Positions 27,195-36,400 of a DNA stretch of 64,000 nucleotides are shown here, in pieces. A program made the translations under genes and the position numbers. The notes below the pieces were generated by a model, which did not search any database, was not told where the DNA came from, and was given only the letters and a program-made list of their open reading frames with translations. How positions within the stretch are numbered: position 1 is the first letter of the stretch; each line of letters opens with the position of its first letter. Source of the stretch: Hydrocarboniphaga effusa AP103 (lineage in GTDB: Bacteria > Pseudomonadota > Gammaproteobacteria > Nevskiales > Nevskiaceae); NCBI RefSeq assembly GCF_000271305.1, contig NZ_AKGD01000002.1, positions 496,001 to 560,000 on the forward strand. The letters are read 5' to 3'.

Positions 27195-27713
27195 ATGCTG
27201 CGTTACCGAGAAGGCGACGTGGCGGCGTTTCGGCTGCTGTATGGCCGGCATCGCGGCGGTGTCTATCGTTACCTGCTGCGGGGTTGCGGCCAGGAGGATC
27301 AGGCTGCGGAACTGTTCCAGGATGTCTGGGCCAATGTCGTGCGCTCGCGCGAACGCTACGAAGCCAAGGCGCGCTTTGCCACCTGGCTCTACACGCTCGC
27401 GCATCATCGGCTGATCGATCATGTGCGGGCCCGCAAACCGGTTACCGAAGCGCTCGACGACGACACGCCGATCGCCGCGCCATCGCAGCAGCAGCCCGAT
27501 GCGCAGGCCGAAGCGGCGTCGCAGCGTGTGCGTTTGTTGCAGGAGCTGTCGCGCCTGCCGCTGGAACAGCGGCAGGCGTTCCTGATGAAGGAGGAAGGCG
27601 GACTGAGCCTGGAAGAAATCGCCCAGGCCACCGGTGTGGGACGTGAAACCGTGAAGAGCCGACTGCGTTACGCATTGGCCCGACTGCGCGAGGCGCTGAC
27701 CGATGTCCTCTGA
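27195..27713 (+). CDS. ECF-type RNA polymerase sigma factor
   Basis: 172 residues from the first in-frame ATG, with region 2 (AELFQDVWANVVRSRERYE, FATWLYTLAHHRLIDH) and region 4 (LPLEQRQAFLMKEEGGLS, IAQATGVGRETVKSRLRYAL). The start is doubtful. The residues before this ATG (TDEAL) belong to the usual sigma N-terminus, and the frame is open back to the vWA stop at 27084. No ATG, GTG or TTG exists there, but CTG 27090 has GGAGAG 6 nt upstream. The real protein may therefore be 35 residues longer. It overlaps the next gene by 11 bp. Confidence 0.9.
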   Translation: MLRYREGDVAAFRLLYGRHRGGVYRYLLRGCGQEDQAAELFQDVWANVVRSRERYEAKARFATWLYTLAHHRLIDHVRARKPVTEALDDDTPIAAPSQQQPDAQAEAASQRVRLLQELSRLPLEQRQAFLMKEEGGLSLEEIAQATGVGRETVKSRLRYALARLREALTDVL

Positions 27714-28941
27714 TCCGCAGCTGCCGAGCGACGACGAGATCGATGCTGAGATCGAGGCCTGCCTGCGCGGAAACGATGCGCTGTCGAAGGCGTATCGCGC
27801 TGCCAAGCGCGAGCAGCCTGCGCGCGAAATCGACGAGGCCGTGCTCGCGTTCGCGCAGCAGGCCGTGCGCCCGCGTCGCAGCCTGCGGCATCGCTGGCGG
27901 GCGCCGCTGGCGCTCGCGGCCGTGCTCGTGCTGGGTTTGGGGCTCGTTCTGAATCTCTGGCGCGAGCCTGAAGTGCGTGGGCCTGCGTCGGCCAAGCCTT
28001 CTGCCGTGCTGGCGCCGGAGCCTGTGGCCGAAAGCGCGGCCGTCGATGAATCTGCCGTTGCGAGTGAAGCGTTCGCGCAGGGAAAAATAGCGCAAGAAGA
28101 ACAGCTCGCAAAAAAGCAGGCGCGGCAGCGCGCGGAGCAGCACATGCACCAAGAACAAATGCAGCGCGAAGCCGAGCGTGCGGAATCGACAGGCGAGCGC
28201 GATCAGCGGCGAGCACAGATGGCGCGTGAAACGGCTCAGCGCAACGCGATGCAGGATGCCGCGCCGGCTGGTGTCGAAGCTTTGCCGCCCGCTCCGCCGC
28301 CACCCGCAGCGGCGCCTGCGCCGCCGGCGATGTCCGTTGCTCCGCGTGCGGCTTTCGCGCCCGACTCGGCGTCGCGTGCGACACCGCTCGCGAAGGCCGA
28401 ACGCGAAGCCTTGCCGACTCAAGCGCTCGGCGCTACGCCGAACATGAAACAGAAGAACGCGCTCGTTTCATCGGGCTGGACATCGGCGCGCTTCGACGGC
28501 TTCGAACTCGGAACCGCAACGCGAGCCGATGTCGTCGCTCGCTACGGCGAGCCGGAATCACGGGGTGTTTCGGAGACGGATGATGCATCGGCCCCTGCAC
28601 CGCGCCTGCATTACGACGCTTATCCGGTCCTGCCCGGAATCGACGGCCTCACCGAGTTCTACTACGAGCCGGTCAGCCAGCGCCTGCTCGGCGTTCGCGT
28701 GATTCTGAGCAAGCCGATGCCGGCGCAGCCGCTCGTCGATCAGCTTGGCTGGAGCGAGCCCGCGCAATCGCGCGAGTGGACGCATCCGCCTTGCGAAAGC
28801 GTGCTCGAGACGAAGCCGAATGCAGCGCCTGAAACAGAAGCGCCGCACTACGGGGTGTACCCGCAGCGCGGCGCTTACTTGTTCCAACCCGCCGGCCTGG
28901 TCGAGCAGATCGTCTACGAAGCCGAGTGCTCCTGGCCTTGA
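27703..28941 (+). CDS. Anti-sigma-factor-like membrane protein
   Basis: 412 residues. An acidic cytosolic N-terminus (1-65) is followed by a single membrane segment (about 66-84, APLALAAVLVLGLGLVLNLW). Then come a long coiled-coil, Gln/Arg/Ala-rich stretch (115-190), an Ala/Pro linker and a folded C-terminal domain with four or so conserved Trp/Tyr residues. It overlaps the sigma gene by 11 bp, the usual arrangement for a cognate anti-sigma factor, but I see no ZAS zinc motif. Calling it the anti-sigma factor is inference from context. Confidence 0.7.
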   Translation: MSSDPQLPSDDEIDAEIEACLRGNDALSKAYRAAKREQPAREIDEAVLAFAQQAVRPRRSLRHRWRAPLALAAVLVLGLGLVLNLWREPEVRGPASAKPSAVLAPEPVAESAAVDESAVASEAFAQGKIAQEEQLAKKQARQRAEQHMHQEQMQREAERAESTGERDQRRAQMARETAQRNAMQDAAPAGVEALPPAPPPPAAAPAPPAMSVAPRAAFAPDSASRATPLAKAEREALPTQALGATPNMKQKNALVSSGWTSARFDGFELGTATRADVVARYGEPESRGVSETDDASAPAPRLHYDAYPVLPGIDGLTEFYYEPVSQRLLGVRVILSKPMPAQPLVDQLGWSEPAQSREWTHPPCESVLETKPNAAPETEAPHYGVYPQRGAYLFQPAGLVEQIVYEAECSWP

Positions 28942-28953
28942 ACGACGTCGGCC

Positions 28954-29373
28954 TCAGGCGCCGAGCTTGCGCAGCTCGCGGCGCAGCTCGTAGTCGTTCG
29001 AGGTCACGCACTCTTCCATGTTGCTGAGGCGCTGTTCGAGGCGAGTGAAGCGCGCCTTGATGTCGCCCGAGCTCGGCGGCGAATAACGGCCGCGGCGCGA
29101 TTCGTAGCGGCTGCTGCTGCCCGCGTAAGGCTCGTGCGATCCATCGTCGCCGCTCGGCGCCGGCCCCTTGTCCTCTTCCATCACGTACCAGAGCACGCCG
29201 TAGACGAGCAGGATCGGAAAGCCGCCGCCGAAGATCAGCGTGAGCACGGCGAGCGCGCGGATCAGCCGGACGTTCCAGTCGAGATACGAGGCGATGCCGG
29301 CGCAGACGCCGCCGACGTAGCCATCGGCCGGATAGCGGCGGAAGTTGGACATGCGCGACGAAAACTTAGCCAT
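28954..29373 (-). CDS. pspC: PspC-domain envelope stress protein
   Basis: 139 residues. The PspC signature RYPADGYVGGVCAGIASYLDWN is near residue 13, followed by two adjoining hydrophobic segments, an acidic linker, and a predicted coiled coil at the end (FTRLEQRLSNMEE). It would bind PspA at the inner membrane under stress. Start 29373 has GGAG 11 nt upstream; the in-frame ATG at 29352 is an alternative. Its start overlaps the pspB-like gene by 8 bp. Confidence 0.9.
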   Translation of the reverse strand: MAKFSSRMSNFRRYPADGYVGGVCAGIASYLDWNVRLIRALAVLTLIFGGGFPILLVYGVLWYVMEEDKGPAPSGDDGSHEPYAGSSSRYESRRGRYSPPSSGDIKARFTRLEQRLSNMEECVTSNDYELRRELRKLGA

Positions 29374-29590
29374 GATGACGATTTCTCCAGTTGGGAGCTT
29401 CCGCATCGAGGATTTTCTCGAGTGCTTCGATGCGTTGCTCCATGCGTTCGGCGATGCGCAGCAGGTCGGCGTTGTCGACCTGCGCAGTTTCACTTTGCTG
29501 ATTCTTGCGGCGCGATCTGCGGTCGATGAACCACAGCACCATGCCGGGCAGGATCACGAACAGACAGATGATGGCAAGCAAATCTTCCAC
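29366..29590 (-). CDS. pspB: Phage shock protein B-like protein
   Basis: 74 residues: an N-terminal membrane helix (LLAIICLFVILPGMVLWFI), a basic stretch (DRRSRRKNQQ), then an amphipathic coiled coil (LLRIAERMEQRIEALEKILDAE). This is the PspB layout: inner-membrane partner of PspC that relays stress to PspA. Position between pspA and pspC supports the call. Confidence 0.9.
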   Translation of the reverse strand: MEDLLAIICLFVILPGMVLWFIDRRSRRKNQQSETAQVDNADLLRIAERMEQRIEALEKILDAEAPNWRNRHHG

Positions 29591-29643
29591 GTAAGGATTC
29601 CCCCTGACTCCCTGATGTGAACCAAGCTGTAAGCAAGCGCCCC

Positions 29644-30330
29644 TTACGGCTGCGGTTCGTTCGTCGGCGTGGACGACTTGCCGAGCTTGGCGCGCAGCTT
29701 GGTCAGCTCGTCCTCGACCTTGTCGCTGGCGGCGAGTTGCGCGAACTCGTCGGACAGCGAACGCGTGCCGAGATCATAGGCTTCGAGCTCCGCTTCCATG
29801 CGATCGATCTTGCCTTCGTAGGCGTCCATCTTGGCCATCGCGTCCTGCATCTTGCCGTCGTTGATCGTCGACTTCACGCGCAAGCGCGAGTTGATCGACT
29901 GCGAGCGCAGCACGATGCTCTTCTGGCGTGCCCGCGCGTCGGCGAGCTTGGCCTTGAGCTTGCCGGTGTCTTCGTCGAGCTTGCCGATCTCTTCCTCGAC
30001 GTGAGCGAGCTCCTTGTCGTAGAGCGCCAACTGTTCGATCGCGCGATTCTTGGCGGCGAGCGCTCCGCGGGCGAGGTCTTCGCGGTCCTTGGTCAGCGCG
30101 AGCTCGGCCTTGCCCGCCCAGTCGTCGGCTTCGATCTGCAACTGCGTGAGCAGGCGCTGCAGCTCTTTCTTGCGCGCGATCGTGCGCACCGAGGTCGAAC
30201 GCACTTCGACGAGGGTGTCTTCCATCTCCTGGATGATCAGGCGAACCAGCTTCGAAGGATCTTCGGCCTTGTCGAGCATGGCGTGGATGTTGGAGTTGAT
30301 GACGTCTGAAAGGCGGGAAAAGATGCCCAT
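29644..30330 (-). CDS. pspA: Phage shock protein A
   Basis: 228 residues, predicted almost wholly alpha-helical coiled coil. The N-terminus MGIFSRLSDVINSNIHAMLDKAEDP is the PspA/IM30 hallmark. PspA is an ESCRT-III-like peripheral membrane protein that protects the inner membrane and inhibits PspF. It is first gene of pspABC and has a sigma-54 promoter 60 bp upstream. Confidence 0.97.
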   Translation of the reverse strand: MGIFSRLSDVINSNIHAMLDKAEDPSKLVRLIIQEMEDTLVEVRSTSVRTIARKKELQRLLTQLQIEADDWAGKAELALTKDREDLARGALAAKNRAIEQLALYDKELAHVEEEIGKLDEDTGKLKAKLADARARQKSIVLRSQSINSRLRVKSTINDGKMQDAMAKMDAYEGKIDRMEAELEAYDLGTRSLSDEFAQLAASDKVEDELTKLRAKLGKSSTPTNEPQP

Positions 30331-30388
30331 GGTTTCTAAGCTCCGGGGTGCTTCAAGGATGATACGGATTCGTTTGACCCCTTCCGTA

Positions 30389-30406
30389 TTGCCAGCCCTG
30401 TGCCAA
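30389..30406 (-). promoter_or_regulatory. Sigma-54 (-24/-12) promoter of pspABC
   Basis: Read on the minus strand the site is TTGGCACAGGGCTGGCA. It has the -24 GG and -12 GC separated by exactly 10 nt and matches TGGCAC-N5-TTGCA at all but one position. It lies about 60 bp before the pspA ATG. The divergent activator gene pspF begins 150 bp away, as in the characterised psp regulons. Confidence 0.9.
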
Positions 30407-30557
30407 ATTCAGTGGGCGGATCAACTCTCTGAATTGAATGACTTTAATCGAAATAACGCAGCGCCGGCGACTGTTGGAATGCGTCAGAATTCCCACGCTG
30501 TGGTAGAACGCGCCATCTGTTGAGCATAATCGTCAAAAAGACCTTCCAGGACCGCCC

Positions 30558-31610
<1,053 letters not shown>

Positions 31611-31613
31611 GCC

Positions 31614-31670
31614 GAAACGCTGACCAAGCTCCGCGACGCGCGTTCGCTCGCCACGCTCGATCAGCGTTTC
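31614..31670. repeat. Stem-loop after pspF
   Basis: GAAACGCTGA (31614-31623) and TCAGCGTTTC (31661-31670) are perfectly complementary, closing a 37-nt loop between pspF and the hydrolase gene. No T-tract. Possible attenuator or leftover repeat. Confidence 0.5.
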
Positions 31671-31687
31671 ACCGACAAGGAAGCGTG

Positions 31688-32605
31688 ATGAATGCGTTGA
31701 TGACTCCGTTGATGATGATTGTGCGATCCGGCGAGATCGATCTGGCCGTCTATCGCTGGCCGCACTCGGCCGAAAAACCCACGCTCGTGCTCGTGCACGG
31801 CTACCCGGATTCGGCTTCGGTCTGGGACGGCCTCGCGAACGAGCTCGGCGATCGCTTCAACGTCGTCGCCTACGACGTGCGCGGAGCCGGGCGCTCCGGC
31901 AAGCCCAAGCCGGTATCGGCCTATGCGCTGCCGCAACTCGTCGCCGACCTGAAGGCGGTGATCGATGCGGTGAGCCCTGCGCAGCCGGTGCATCTGGTCG
32001 GCCACGACTGGGGCTCGATCCAGGCCTGGGAAGCGGTGGTCGACGACACGCTGCGCTCGCGCATCGCCTCGTACACGACCATCTCGGGCCCGAGCCTCGA
32101 TCACGCCGGGCACTGGCTCGCCGAGCGCCTGCGCAGCAAGGAGCCCGCGAGGATCAAGCAGGCCTTGAGGCAGCTCGCGCATTCCTGGTACATCGGGCTG
32201 TTCCAGCTTCCGCTGATCGCGCCGACGCTTTGGCGCAGCGGCCTGGCGAAGCACTGGACCTCGTGGCTGGCCTGGCGCGAAGGCGTCAGCACAACGCCGA
32301 GCGCGACGCAGGCGAGCGATGGCGCGACCGGCGTGAAGCTGTACCGCGCGAACGTGCGCGGCCGGCTCGGCAAGGCCCGGCCACGCGCGACCGATCTGCC
32401 GGTGCAGTTGATCGTGCCGCTGCGCGATGCCTACGTGCTGCCCGATCTGACCGAGGATTTGCAGCGCTGGGCGCCGCGGCTATGGCGTCGCGAGATCGAT
32501 GCGGGGCATTGGGTTCAACTGAGCCATCCGCACGAGATCGCGAGCTGGATCGCGGAATTCGCTGGCTTCGTCGATGGCCGGCAGTACAACGAGTACAGCG
32601 AATAA
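31688..32605 (+). CDS. Alpha/beta hydrolase, epoxide-hydrolase-like
   Basis: 305 residues. The oxyanion HGYP (LVLVHGYPDSASVW), a nucleophile elbow GHDWGS (Asp as nucleophile, as in epoxide hydrolases and haloalkane dehalogenases) and a closing His in DAGHWVQLSHP are visible. The Asp nucleophile argues against a simple esterase. Substrate unknown. ATG 31688 has GGAAG about 8 nt upstream; the frame is open from 31607 but that stretch includes the stem-loop. Confidence 0.86.
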   Translation: MNALMTPLMMIVRSGEIDLAVYRWPHSAEKPTLVLVHGYPDSASVWDGLANELGDRFNVVAYDVRGAGRSGKPKPVSAYALPQLVADLKAVIDAVSPAQPVHLVGHDWGSIQAWEAVVDDTLRSRIASYTTISGPSLDHAGHWLAERLRSKEPARIKQALRQLAHSWYIGLFQLPLIAPTLWRSGLAKHWTSWLAWREGVSTTPSATQASDGATGVKLYRANVRGRLGKARPRATDLPVQLIVPLRDAYVLPDLTEDLQRWAPRLWRREIDAGHWVQLSHPHEIASWIAEFAGFVDGRQYNEYSE

Positions 32606-32612
32606 CGGACCG

Positions 32613-32706
32613 AGCCGGGCATCGGAAATCGGCGAAAGCCAAACCGGCTGTCGCCGTTCCGCCTTCACGATTTCCGTCTCCCGTCTCCCGTCTCCCGTCT
32701 CCCGGC
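32613..32706. repeat. Heptad-repeat hairpin element after the alpha/beta hydrolase gene
   Basis: The right half (32674-32705) is four perfect tandem copies of CCGTCTC/CGTCTCC (period 7). The flanks pair: GCCGGG (32614-32619) with CCCGGC (32701-32706), and GGAAATC (32624-32630) with GATTTCC (32669-32675). It shares the GGGAGAC/GTCTCCC unit with the element at 16766-16881. It lies between convergent genes. Confidence 0.7.
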
Positions 32707-32708
32707 TT

Positions 32709-33305
32709 TCAATACATCGGCCGCTTGCTGACCCACGCTCCGCTGTCGACCGTCATGTCGACGAGGTTCTCGAGCTCGACGAGCTTGCGCGGAGCGCCCG
32801 GGCAACCGCCATAGCGCACGGACTGCGTCGGCTCGCCGGCGTCCAGCCTCGCGGTCAGCGTCACCGTGGGCTGATCGGTGCGCGGGGTGCCACATTGCTT
32901 GCTGCCCGGCATGTAGCGGCCCGCGATCGGCGGCAGTTCGATCGCGAGCGTCTGCAGCAGGCGGCCGAGCCGCTTCGGATCGATCTGCGCCTCGCGCTGG
33001 CCGCCGACGGCGGTGTGCGCGCGGCCCGTGAAGATCACCTGTCCGTCCGAGCGGATCACGATCGAATACGAAGGGCAGGCGAAGCCGCAGCCCGATCGAT
33101 CCAGCCGAATCACCTCGCCATCGGCCAGGCCATCCTGCGAGGCGAAGCGCGGGGCGCGGCCGATCGGCGGCGCGCCGGCTGGCGGAGCCGGGCGATCGGG
33201 CGGAGCGGGCAGTGATTTTTTCGTTGCCGGTTCGCTCTGGCACGACGAGACGAACAGCAGCAGCGATACCAAGCTCAGCGAGCGGAGAGTGGTCTGGATC
33301 GTCAT
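32709..33305 (-). CDS. DUF6438 lipoprotein
   Basis: 198 residues with a lipoprotein signal ending in VSSC (about residue 22) and a Pro-rich linker. The core has the motif IRLDRSGCGFACPSYSIVI followed by DGQVIFTG, the DUF6438 pattern with a conserved Cys pair (GxxCP). Function unknown; the location should be the periplasmic face of a membrane. Separated by a strong terminator from the M36 protease gene upstream. Confidence 0.78.
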   Translation of the reverse strand: MTIQTTLRSLSLVSLLLFVSSCQSEPATKKSLPAPPDRPAPPAGAPPIGRAPRFASQDGLADGEVIRLDRSGCGFACPSYSIVIRSDGQVIFTGRAHTAVGGQREAQIDPKRLGRLLQTLAIELPPIAGRYMPGSKQCGTPRTDQPTVTLTARLDAGEPTQSVRYGGCPGAPRKLVELENLVDMTVDSGAWVSKRPMY

Positions 33306-33344
33306 GGCCGCATTGCAGCACGCGTTCGCGGCGATGACCAGCGC

Positions 33345-33374
33345 AAAAAAAAGGGGAGCCGAAGCTCCCCTTTT
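33345..33374 (-). terminator. Rho-independent terminator of the M36 protease gene
   Basis: On the minus strand GGGGAGC, a TTCG tetraloop and GCTCCCC are followed by eight T. The AAAA/TTTT flanks extend the stem. It lies 28 bp after the protease stop and 40 bp before the DUF6438 gene, both on the minus strand, so it isolates the two units. Confidence 0.92.
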
Positions 33375-33401
33375 CGTTACCGCGTTACCGCATCGTCGCC
33401 G

Positions 33402-36400
33402 TCAATGGCGTGTGATGCGGCGACGGGCGCCGAACGCCGCCAGACCAGCCAGGATCAGCAACCAGTCGAAGCTGCCGCCCTTCTTGATCGGCTGGAATAC
33501 GTCGACCGTGAAGGTGCTCGACGTCTGGCCACCCTCGGGATCGGTGACGGTCAGGCGGAACACATAGATGCCCGCCTTGCTCGTCGTCGCGCTCGCCGTC
33601 GTGCCGGTGGCGCCGCCGATCGACAGCGGCTCCGGACCGGACACCTGCGACCACTGGTAGGTCAGCGCGCCGTCGACGTCGCTCGCGGTGGCGTTCAGCA
33701 CGATCTCGTTGCCGACGCTCAGACGCGGCGGGCCGGAGATGCTGATCGTTGCGGGCGAGTTGACGTTGGTGACCGTGACCGTGACCGAGCCGGTATCGGT
33801 GAACTGACCGTCACTGACCGTGAGCGAGAACGTCAGGTTGGTGTTGACCGCGATGTTGGGTGCGGCGAAGCGTGCGGTGGCCGTATTGGCGCCGCTGAGC
33901 GTCACGGCCGGGCCCGCCGTCTGCGTCCACGCATAGGTCACGCCGGCGAGGCCGTTGCGATCCTGTGCGCCACCCGCGAGCGTGATGGTGGCCTGCGTCA
34001 GCGAGCCCGCAACGCGTTCGGGCGCGCTGAAGTTCGCCGGAACCACGACTTCCACCGGATAGTTGGCGGTGCCGTTCGCCACCACTTCGCCGAACGGCGG
34101 ATTGGCGTTGCCGGTGAAGCGGAAGTTGTCGATGAACCAGCCGAACTCGCCGGTGAGGATGTCCGAGGCCGCGCGGAAGCGGAAGCGGACAGTCTTGCCG
34201 GCCAGGCTGGTGCCGAAGCTCACGGTCGAGGTCGAGAAGAAATCCTGGCTGTAATCGGCGAAGCCTTCGCGGCCGTTCTCCTCGTCGAACGCGAGCACCA
34301 GGCCGTTGTAGCCGCCTACGGTGAAGTTGCCACCGGCTGCGGTCACGTCGACCCAGGTCTGGCCACCATCTTGGCTGACTTCGAGCACACCGCCGTCGTA
34401 GCTGACCGGCGTGCCATCGCCGAGCGAGCCGGCGTATTCGAACTGGTAGTAGTGATCGAAGCTGAAGGTGAAGGCGGCGCTTCCGACCTTGATCGGCGGC
34501 GAGACCAGCACGGCGTCGGAGGCGAGCTCGTTGTCCGGGATGTACCAGCCCAGGCCCGATCCGAAGAACGAATCGCCATCGACGATGCCCCAGTTGCCGA
34601 CGTCCGGATGGCCGCTCAGCAGCTGCACGCCCCAGTCGTATTCCGAGGCCAGCGGGCTCTCGACGTCGTCGGACTCGAAGGCCCGCGGCTGCACGTCATA
34701 GTTCACCGACAGCGAGGCGGTGACCGCATCGGGCTCGACCACCGCGTCGGCCGAGGCGCCCACCTGCGGGAAGTCCAGCGTGAGGCTGACGGTTTGCGCG
34801 AGCGTGGCGCTGGTGAGCGTGATCGGGAAGCTCACGCTGCTGTTGCCGTTCGCATCGACCGCCGGGAACGTCACCGTCGCCGGCTTCGTCAGGTTGCCGA
34901 CGGCGGTCAGGTTGGCCGTCACCGCATTGCTCAGGTCACGCGTGCCGTTGCTGTGGATGCTGACCGTGACCTGCGCGGTTTCGCCCGCATCGAGAATGCC
35001 GTCTGCGTCGTTGTCGGTGGTGATGTCGATCGAATAGTCGGTGACTTCGAACGAAGCCGCGAGCGCAACATAGCTCTCGCGCACGCCGGCGTTGTCGGTA
35101 TCGAGGCGATACGGCGCGATGGCGCCGACGCCCATGCCCATCTTCGCGAACGCGGTGGCGGCCAGTTCGAAATCGGCCTGGTCGGTCGCCAAAGCCGCAG
35201 CCAGAATGCCGTCGCGCGCTTCGAGGAAGGTCGGAGCGAACGGCGTCATCTTGAGGCCGGCGATGACGTACTTCTTGAAGCGATCCTGAGCCTCGGCGAA
35301 GTCGTAGCGAGAGTCGTTGAGCAGGGCCACGTAGAACGTCCACAGCGTGTTGGCCCAGATTTCACCGGAGTTGTGCACTTCGGCGTTGTCCGCTCCATCC
35401 TGGCCGAACGCCAGCGGGACGCCGGCCGGAAGCTCGACGCCGTTCTCGATGTGCTGGAACGTCATCGGGAACACGTCCGGGTTCACCGAATACGGTGCGC
35501 GGCGAATGCCGAAGTAGGCACTGCCGGTGGAGTAGGTCGCCGTCGAATAGGCGCCGCCGAAGTTGGCGTTGCCCGCGATCGCGTCATCGCCTTCGTGCAC
35601 CGTCAGCAGCAGCGCGGCGACGTCGGACCAGCCTTCGCCCATGCCGCGGCCCTGCGTGTTGACGAGGCCGAAGCCGTCGTTGACGAGGCGGTTGCTCACG
35701 TAGTGGAAGAACTCGTGGGCGACGATGCCGTTGTCCACCGTGCCGTCGTAGTCGGACTCGGTCGGAATGCTCGCGCTGGCCACCACGGTGCCGCCGGAAA
35801 TGGCAGTCTTGAGCGTGGTGCCGTCGGCCTGGCTGACGCTGATCGTGCCGATGGTCGGGCTTGCCAGCGTGTCGTCGCCGCCGAGGCCGGGCGCTTCGCC
35901 GGCCGCGTTGTTGGCGATGATCACGCCGACCGCGCCAGCGGCTTGCGCATTGAGCGTCTTGAGCTGGAAGCTGCAGGCGCCGCGATCGATGACCGCGATC
36001 TTGCCCGTCACCGCCGCGGTATTGGCGAGTGCCGCGCAGCCGTTGGCCGGCGTGGTGGTGGTGAGGCTGCCCGTGAAGCTGAAATTGGTCGGGCCGAACG
36101 AAGCGGTGCCGACATCGAACTCGCCGAGTGCCGGCGAGGTGACGTTGAGGCCCAGGGTGACCGCGCCATCGAACAGGTACATCTGCATCGTCGGCGACTC
36201 GCCGTCGGCCGGTGTGCTCATGTTGGCGTTGTTGCGGCCGCCCCAGTCCTGCGCCTGCGCCAGGATCGGGTCGCCCTCCTCGCCACCGCGGCCGTAGTTG
36301 CTGGCCTGGGCGTTGCCGGCGGCTTCGTCGAAGCCGGCGTCGTACCAGTAATCGTGCAGCCAGTTGTTCATGTAGAACAGGTTGACGATCGCGTTGCGGC

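Noticed and set aside
25467..28145. An 892-codon minus-strand frame opposite the vWA and sigma factor genes
   Set aside because: Repetitive shadow composition; the plus-strand genes carry clear MIDAS and sigma motifs.
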